Positions 21,478-25,921 of a stretch of 25,921 bases of DNA are shown piece after piece. A program made the position numbers and the translations under genes. The stretch lies in the NCBI GenBank assembly GCA_031288005.1, contig JAITSE010000051.1, forward strand, positions 1 through 25,921. The letters run 5' to 3'. Positions within the stretch are counted from its first letter, which is position 1, and every line of letters begins with the position of its first letter. This DNA comes from Treponema sp. (lineage in GTDB: Bacteria; Spirochaetota; Spirochaetia; Treponematales; Breznakiellaceae). The notes under the pieces are model-generated. The model was given only the letters and a program-made list of their open reading frames with translations, searched no databases and was not told the DNA's origin.

Positions 21478-22916
21478 TAATACGCTCCTTTACCTTTCAG
21501 CACGACCCCGGATGTTTTATACAGCACCCAAAGATCAAGCCAAAGAGACCAGCTCTGTAAATAATATGTGTCGTAGACAACCCTGTCACGGTAATCTATA
21601 TCCGACCGGCCCGATACCTGCCAAAGGCCGGTCATGCCCGGCTTGACAGAAAATATGCGGCTGAAATCAGCGCCGTATTTTTTTACTTCCTCTTCCGTAA
21701 CCGGCCTGGGACCCACAAGGCTCATTTCTCCTTTTAAAACATTGATGATTTGGGGGAATTCATCAAAGCTGGTACGGCGCAGAAATCTGCCCACAAGGGT
21801 TACCCGTGGATCGTCTTTGAGCTTATGGCTGCTCTCCCATTCCTTTTGAATATTTGGATCTCCCAGCAGTTTTTCCAGTTGTTCTTCGGAATCCATGACC
21901 ATAGATCTGAATTTATACACCTTTATAGGTTTGCCATTAAGCCCAAGCCTGTTATGTTTATAAAAAACAGGTCCAGGCGTAGTTATTTTAATAAGCAGGG
22001 CGATAAAAAGCAGCATTGGAAGAATAATGATTCCTCCAATGAGAACAATGGACAAATCAACAAACCGCTTAATTCCCAGGTTCCAGGGCATCTTTAACCG
22101 GTGACTGGTGGCCAGGCCAAGAACTCCGTCAATATCGCGGACAGACATCCATATACTGACAATGCCGGAAAAATCAGGAATCAGCACACTGTAGCGGAAG
22201 GATGCGGTTGAATCTTTTAACGGATTTTCGACTGCCGTCCGATCCATTTCCGGCATGGCGATAATCGCCATTTTTATATTAAACCGCCTGACAATTTCCG
22301 GCCCCAGATTTGTATCGTGAATAATGGGAATTTTCTGATAATAGTTCCCCGAAGCGGGATTGTCATCCAGGATCAGGACTGGTATATAGCTCATTTTTCT
22401 GTTTGCCAAGAGCCGGTCAATGACCAGCCTGCCGGCAGGACCGCTGCCGAAAATAACCGCGGGGATACCTTTTAGTTTTAACTGTTTTAGAATTGAATGA
22501 GTACAGGAACGGCACAGCAGTAAACTATAACAAGAAACAATGAAGCTGATGATAAAAGCGACAGAAATGGCGTCGAATTCCCTGTCTTCGATATACCGGG
22601 AAATAATGATGCCGCCATGGGCAATCAAAGACGCGAAGGCAAAATTCTTAAGTTCTTCTGCGGGAGCCAGAAGTATTCCGGGATACAAACGGAACATTTG
22701 GAAAATAATGATGAATATCGGCAGATACGGCCAATAGGTAACAAAGGATTTAAAGTTAATGGCCGATAAATCGTAGAGGTTGACCAGGAAGAATCCCGTC
22801 CCGAATGAAAGCATAACCCCCAGCAGATCCGACACGATCAACATAACCGCGAGCATAGCCGAAGATGTATGCCGATACCGTGCTCTGAACCAGATATCAA
22901 ATTCATTGAGCGTCAT
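21477..22916 (-). CDS. Undecaprenyl-phosphate sugar phosphotransferase, WbaP type
   Basis: This is an initiating phosphoglycosyltransferase that loads a sugar-1-phosphate onto undecaprenyl phosphate. It has 479 residues. Four N-terminal membrane segments lie within about 19-135, then a Rossmann-like domain begins VIFGSGPAGR (about 155-163). A further hydrophobic segment (about 288-310) precedes the catalytic domain with YKFRSM (334-339), RRTSFDEFPQIINVL (380-394) and the catalytic-domain signature GPRP (402-405). The layout is that of WbaP/WcaJ proteins; the sugar is probably galactose-, glucose- or a related hexose-phosphate. It starts the glycan made by this cluster. Its promoter lies directly before the ATG with no ribosome site. 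Confidence 0.93.
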   Translation of the reverse strand: MTLNEFDIWFRARYRHTSSAMLAVMLIVSDLLGVMLSFGTGFFLVNLYDLSAINFKSFVTYWPYLPIFIIIFQMFRLYPGILLAPAEELKNFAFASLIAHGGIIISRYIEDREFDAISVAFIISFIVSCYSLLLCRSCTHSILKQLKLKGIPAVIFGSGPAGRLVIDRLLANRKMSYIPVLILDDNPASGNYYQKIPIIHDTNLGPEIVRRFNIKMAIIAMPEMDRTAVENPLKDSTASFRYSVLIPDFSGIVSIWMSVRDIDGVLGLATSHRLKMPWNLGIKRFVDLSIVLIGGIIILPMLLFIALLIKITTPGPVFYKHNRLGLNGKPIKVYKFRSMVMDSEEQLEKLLGDPNIQKEWESSHKLKDDPRVTLVGRFLRRTSFDEFPQIINVLKGEMSLVGPRPVTEEEVKKYGADFSRIFSVKPGMTGLWQVSGRSDIDYRDRVVYDTYYLQSWSLWLDLWVLYKTSGVVLKGKGAY

Positions 22917-22922
22917 AGGTAA

Positions 22923-22951
22923 AGTATGGTCTAAAAAGTTTTTTTTGACAA
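22923..22951 (-). promoter_or_regulatory. Promoter predicted to give a leaderless phosphoglycosyltransferase mRNA
   Basis: On the minus strand TTGTCA (22951-22946) and CATACT (22928-22923) are separated by 17 bases, and the ATG follows six bases after the -10 box. No Shine-Dalgarno sequence is present. This suggests that the downstream half of the cluster has its own promoter. Confidence 0.55.
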
Positions 22952-22985
22952 GATTTAAACAGTCGAAAAATTTTCATGGTCTGGC

Positions 22986-24230
22986 TTATGGATACGCCTG
23001 CCTGAACATACGGCGGGAAGAACGGTAGATGTGTTCCAGCTTTGCCGTCATGGTTTCTATGGTCCACCCCTGGGCATGGCGTTTTGCCTCCTCTGCTTTA
23101 CGCCGGTATAATTCATTATCTTCCAGGAGGTCAAAGACCCGGGCCGTAAACTCCTGAGGATCGTCGTGGACCATAAAACCGCCGTTATCCCCGTTCATTA
23201 CCTGGATGGTACCCATGGCGCCTATTGCCACCACCGGCGTACCGGAAAGCATAGCCTCGATGGTCACAAGCCCCTGGGTTTCCGTTAACGATGGAAAAAC
23301 AAAAATATCGGACATGCTGTAGATCAACGCCAAATCTTCCCGGGCAACGTATCCGGTAAAGACGCAGTGATCCTCAATCTTGAGCCGTTCACATTCTTCT
23401 GTATAAAAGTACAGATCAGGTCCGTTCCCGACAAATAAGAAAATGGCTTCCGGATGTCTCGCTATGACCTGCGGCACTATTTTCAGCAAAAAATCTATGT
23501 TCTTCTCTTTGGCTATGCGGCCCGCAAACAGTAATACGCGCTTATTAATAAGCAGAGGATATTTTTGCGTCAGAATGTCCCGGAACTGTACTGTTTCGGA
23601 TGTGTCATGACTAAAGAGATGCGGGTCTATGCCTGTCGGCAGCAGGTATGCTTGTTTTTTTGTGGTATATTTTTTTAGTACATCCTGAATCTGCACAGAA
23701 GGTACGATAATTGTATCGGCCCGCCGGATGATATTTTTAAGAATTCTCCGTATAACTAAACGCAGCAAAAAAGTCGGAACCAGGGGAATATAGTTTGCTA
23801 CGTAATCTTCCCACAAAGTATGAAATGTATAGACAACCGGCAGATTGTGGAGTTTTGCGTATTGAAAACCGAATTCAGCAATGACAAATTCAGTATTGAC
23901 ATGGATGATATCAGGGTTAAAGACTTCTATCTTTTTAGAAACCCAAAACCATTTGCTAAATTTCGCTATCCTGTCTTCCTTGGAAATGATAAGCGGGAGG
24001 GAAGGCACCCGAACAACAACAGGTTTTCCATATCCTGCGTCAACCAGCTCTTTTTTTGTCTGGGTTTTTTTGACACGTATCCTTTCGGCCTCTTCCGATT
24101 CAGGATAATGAGAACAGATAATCATTACTTCATTCCCAGAGCGTACTAGGGCGTGGGAAAACGAATCGACAGAAACGGTAACGCCGTTTATGCGGGGCCA
24201 GTAAGCGTCGGTAAACATTACTATTTTCAT
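22986..24230 (-). CDS. Glycosyltransferase family 4
   Basis: This is a GT-B fold retaining glycosyltransferase of 414 residues from ATG 24230. It begins MKIVMFTDAYWPRINGVTVS, the family's glycine-containing N-terminal loop. It has the donor-site region FAGRIAKEKN (about 235-244), VGNGPDL, and the E-X7-E motif in SLTETQGLVTIE (E317, E325). The closest match in memory is diacylglycerol glucosyltransferase-like and mannosyltransferase-like enzymes, so it may build a glycolipid or extend the WbaP-initiated glycan. The frame runs a further 16 codons upstream into the radical SAM gene, but the motif start favours 24230. No Shine-Dalgarno sequence is seen; it lies 13 bases after the radical SAM stop, so reinitiation is possible. 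Confidence 0.92.
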   Translation of the reverse strand: MKIVMFTDAYWPRINGVTVSVDSFSHALVRSGNEVMIICSHYPESEEAERIRVKKTQTKKELVDAGYGKPVVVRVPSLPLIISKEDRIAKFSKWFWVSKKIEVFNPDIIHVNTEFVIAEFGFQYAKLHNLPVVYTFHTLWEDYVANYIPLVPTFLLRLVIRRILKNIIRRADTIIVPSVQIQDVLKKYTTKKQAYLLPTGIDPHLFSHDTSETVQFRDILTQKYPLLINKRVLLFAGRIAKEKNIDFLLKIVPQVIARHPEAIFLFVGNGPDLYFYTEECERLKIEDHCVFTGYVAREDLALIYSMSDIFVFPSLTETQGLVTIEAMLSGTPVVAIGAMGTIQVMNGDNGGFMVHDDPQEFTARVFDLLEDNELYRRKAEEAKRHAQGWTIETMTAKLEHIYRSSRRMFRQAYP

Positions 24231-24243
24231 AAGATACAGCGCG

Positions 24244-25248
24244 TTATAAAAGACCTTTTGTTCCAGATAGTGAGTCAAGCCATACGGGGATACTCTTGAT
24301 CCCGTGAAAAAACATACTAAAATCCCGGTACCAACTCATATTACATTCATTGCATGGCGGACGCATCAAATCTCTCTCTTTCATTGTTAAAATATTTCCA
24401 AGCACATGGGGAAGCTGCATACAGGGACGTACATCGAAAAACCAGTCTACAAATAGTACATGACGCCCACCGCGGCAAGTGTATTTTACCGCCGCGGGAT
24501 TTGTAAGGTAATGAATAATATTTCGCATGGAGACAGGCATATTGATGATTCCGTATTTCCCGGTCTTCCTGAGTTTGATTGCGTCTTTAAGTCCATGGAT
24601 AACTTTTTCCCGGGACAGGCTTATCCCATCGCCTCCCAGGGGATACACTCCTGATTTTGAAAAAGTCGGGTAATTCAGAGAGACAAAATCAAATCCCATA
24701 TTCTTGGCTCGCATAAATACTTCTTCCAACTTGTTATAGTTATCGTTCCAGATAAGCACGGAAGCCATAGTCTTGAGCGTAGTTTTTTTCGCCATTTCCA
24801 TGGCTTTTGCCATCTCGTCCATGATGTTGGGTATCTTGCGGGATTCGGCCATAGTAAGCGGGTCCCCTGAATCAAAAGAAATGCTCAAGAGATCGCATCC
24901 GGCGCCTTCTAGCCGCTTGAGGATATCATTGCGCATCAGTAGCTGAGGAGCGGCGTTTAAAACCGCGTTGTTCATTTTCCGCTTAGTCGCGAGTTTCACA
25001 AAATCAATAACATTTGGGTGCAGGATGGGTTCCCCGCCGGTGATGGTAAGATGGGACACTCCAAAATCGGCGAGCCGGTTAATTGCGGCAAGGGCCTTCT
25101 CTCGTTCCACGAAAACTTTCGGCTGCTGCTTCCAAATATCACAAAAAGAACATTTTGCTATACAAGCGTTGGTGATCGCAAACTCTGTAAACCGCAGTCT
25201 GCCATGCAGATAATTTTTTGTGATGTTCCTTTTTTTTCCGTATGCCAT
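24244..25248 (-). CDS. Radical SAM protein with SPASM/twitch-like C-terminus
   Basis: The enzyme has 334 residues. FTEFAITNACIAKCSFCDIW carries the CX3CX2C motif (C29, C33, C36), and ITGGEP at 69-74 is the SAM-binding glycine motif. Late cysteines C258, C276, C299 and C302 suggest one auxiliary Fe-S cluster of SPASM/twitch type. AAGGTGG four bases before the ATG supports the start. It is the first gene of the minus-strand cluster with a GT4 glycosyltransferase directly downstream, so a glycan- or lipid-modifying role is possible, but similar proteins act on many substrates. No short precursor-peptide gene is visible beside it. Confidence 0.88.
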   Translation of the reverse strand: MAYGKKRNITKNYLHGRLRFTEFAITNACIAKCSFCDIWKQQPKVFVEREKALAAINRLADFGVSHLTITGGEPILHPNVIDFVKLATKRKMNNAVLNAAPQLLMRNDILKRLEGAGCDLLSISFDSGDPLTMAESRKIPNIMDEMAKAMEMAKKTTLKTMASVLIWNDNYNKLEEVFMRAKNMGFDFVSLNYPTFSKSGVYPLGGDGISLSREKVIHGLKDAIKLRKTGKYGIINMPVSMRNIIHYLTNPAAVKYTCRGGRHVLFVDWFFDVRPCMQLPHVLGNILTMKERDLMRPPCNECNMSWYRDFSMFFHGIKSIPVWLDSLSGTKGLL

Positions 25249-25438
25249 AAATCCACCTTGAATTAGCCTATTTTAACGCGGAGTACTAAGATTGTTAAGA
25301 ATGATTAGGATGAAATTCCATAAATTCTCTTGGATAATTTTACACCTTCCCAACTCCGAGGACAGTCTGCTAGAAAATATAGCTGATTTTATCCCCCACG
25401 TCTACCCTTTTGCAGTAAATATATGTAGATTTATCATA

Positions 25439-25464
25439 AATTCGCAGCAAATGGTTTAATACCC
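25439..25464 (-). repeat. GGGGTATTAAACC element, minus copy
   Basis: On the minus strand it reads gggtattaaacc, then atttgctg, then cgaat. The core and the CGAAT end match the plus copies at 5983 and 9114, while the bases between differ (here ATTTGCTG). Confidence 0.55.
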
Positions 25465-25687
25465 AAAAAACCCATTCACCAGTTTGTAGAAGCTGGGACT
25501 TTCGGTCTCATGTCATTGCAGACAAACTAAGTGACCCGGAAATTCCGCACAATTGACCAGTATTAATTATTATGTTCCCGGTACATTTCATACAAGCAGT
25601 TTGCCAGGACTAGAAGTCTATTATTGTATACAAGTAATTTTTTATGCCAGATCGTTGTATCATAAAAAGCATTTTTCTAAAATTTAT

Positions 25688-25712
25688 ATTCGTATTAATG
25701 GTTTAATACCCC
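25688..25712 (-). repeat. GGGGTATTAAACC element, minus copy
   Basis: On the minus strand it reads ggggtattaaaccattaa followed by tacgaat. It shares the full GGGGTATTAAACC core and the AATACGAAT end with the copy at 9114. Confidence 0.6.
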
Positions 25713-25813
25713 GGCGGACCCAGATGTCAGTCAAACCACAGATTTAAAATTTACAGCGCCCATGTGCCGCCCAGCTTAATGGCTTGCATATATAAAAATT
25801 TTAAAATTTTTTC

Positions 25814-25866
25814 TTGACAATTTATTATTATTGTGAAATAATTATAATCACAATAATTTTAGGAGG
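25814..25866 (+). promoter_or_regulatory. Promoter with palindromic operator and strong ribosome site
   Basis: TTGACA at 25814-25819 is a perfect -35 box. A perfect 10-bp inverted repeat, ATTATTGTGA (25827-25836) and TCACAATAAT (25848-25857), with 11 bases between, covers the spacer and -10 region; TAATTA (25839) or TATAAT (25843) are possible -10 boxes. AGGAGG at 25861-25866 gives a strong ribosome site six bases before the ATG. A dimeric repressor bound here would block the polymerase. The TGTGA/TCACA halves recall CRP/FNR-type sites, but their spacing of 11 is wider than the usual 6. Confidence 0.6.
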
Positions 25867-25872
25867 TTCATT

Positions 25873-25921
25873 ATGAAAAAAATTCTTTGTTCAGCGCTTT
25901 TGGGAGTTTTGTGTCTGGCTG
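25873..25921 (+). CDS. Exported protein, start only (cut by window end)
   Basis: Only the first 16 codons are visible: MKKILCSALLGVLCLA, the start of a signal peptide, or of a lipoprotein signal if a lipobox follows. AGGAGG six bases upstream and the well-formed promoter region show that this is a true gene start. The product cannot be named. Confidence 0.8.
   Translation, partial: MKKILCSALLGVLCLA

Larger units (their letters stand above)
25249..25872. other. AT-rich intergenic region without a gene
   Basis: This stretch is notably AT-rich and I see no convincing gene; a 64-codon frame at 25553-25747 runs through a repeat and lacks a ribosome site. It holds two minus-oriented copies of the GGGGTATTAAACC element about 225 bases apart, and at its right end the promoter and palindrome of the next gene. 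It follows the divergent start of the radical SAM gene, whose promoter must lie within it but is not clear. Confidence 0.55.

Noticed and set aside
25553..25747. A 64-codon open frame in the AT-rich gap
   Set aside because: It has no ribosome site and passes through a GGGGTATTAAACC element, and its residues show no domain or signal peptide.
1..25921. tRNA, rRNA, CRISPR array or insertion sequence
   Set aside because: No tRNA-like TTCRANNC arm with matching stems, rRNA-like sequence, evenly spaced direct repeats or transposase frame was found by reading both strands.

Overview
The window looks like a chromosome segment of a spirochaete of the genus Treponema. It is probably one of the moderately GC-rich, termite-gut-like members rather than T. 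pallidum. The main evidence is the block murG - cvpA - DNA polymerase III delta' - AtoS-type histidine kinase - AtoC-type sigma-54 activator, an order I recall from treponemes. Supporting evidence is several exported proteins of treponemal style and intergenic regions dense in small palindromes. The genus call is an inference; nothing was searched.

Layout. 1-1141: a palindrome-rich intergenic element, then a minus-strand exported beta-barrel-like protein. 1343-3286: RecQ helicase. 3351-4959: a two-gene rSAM/lipoprotein system, in which a small lipoprotein overlaps a radical SAM/SPASM enzyme. 4996-5917: a doubtful small ORF and an AT-rich exported protein. 6019-8168 (minus): the nicotinamide salvage pair pncA-pncB, translationally coupled by an ATGA overlap. 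8427-9889: a lipoprotein and an exported HEAT-like repeat protein. 9979-11271: an ArsB/NhaD/SLC13-type ion transporter. 11324-12523 (minus): an M20 amidohydrolase. 12961-13629: a gene of a recurring treponemal family interrupted by an in-frame amber codon. 13764-14807: an exported protein of unknown function resembling actinobacterial secreted proteins. 14884-20655: the conserved murG-cvpA-holB-atoS-atoC block. 20692-25248 (minus): a surface-glycan cluster with a radical SAM protein, a GT4 glycosyltransferase, a WbaP-type phosphoglycosyltransferase and a treponemal exported protein. 25249-25921: an AT-rich intergenic region, then the first codons of an exported protein behind a palindromic operator-like site.

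How the genes work together. PncA makes nicotinate for PncB to feed NAD synthesis. The AtoS/AtoC pair should drive sigma-54 promoters. MurG and the delta' subunit are housekeeping. The minus-strand cluster should start a lipid-linked glycan (WbaP) and extend it (GT4), with the radical SAM enzyme in an unknown role.

The least explained material lies between genes. One structured element family has a conserved GGAGTTTT/AAAACTCC outer stem, a flanking hairpin 2-3 nt away and an apparent compensatory variant. A second dispersed repeat is built on GGGGTATTAAACC and occurs five times. A third carries GACTTGTTCGATAA. In addition, four genes have a -35/-10 promoter whose -10 box ends only 6-8 nt before the start codon with no Shine-Dalgarno sequence, which predicts leaderless mRNAs. 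No rRNA, tRNA, CRISPR array or insertion sequence was seen.
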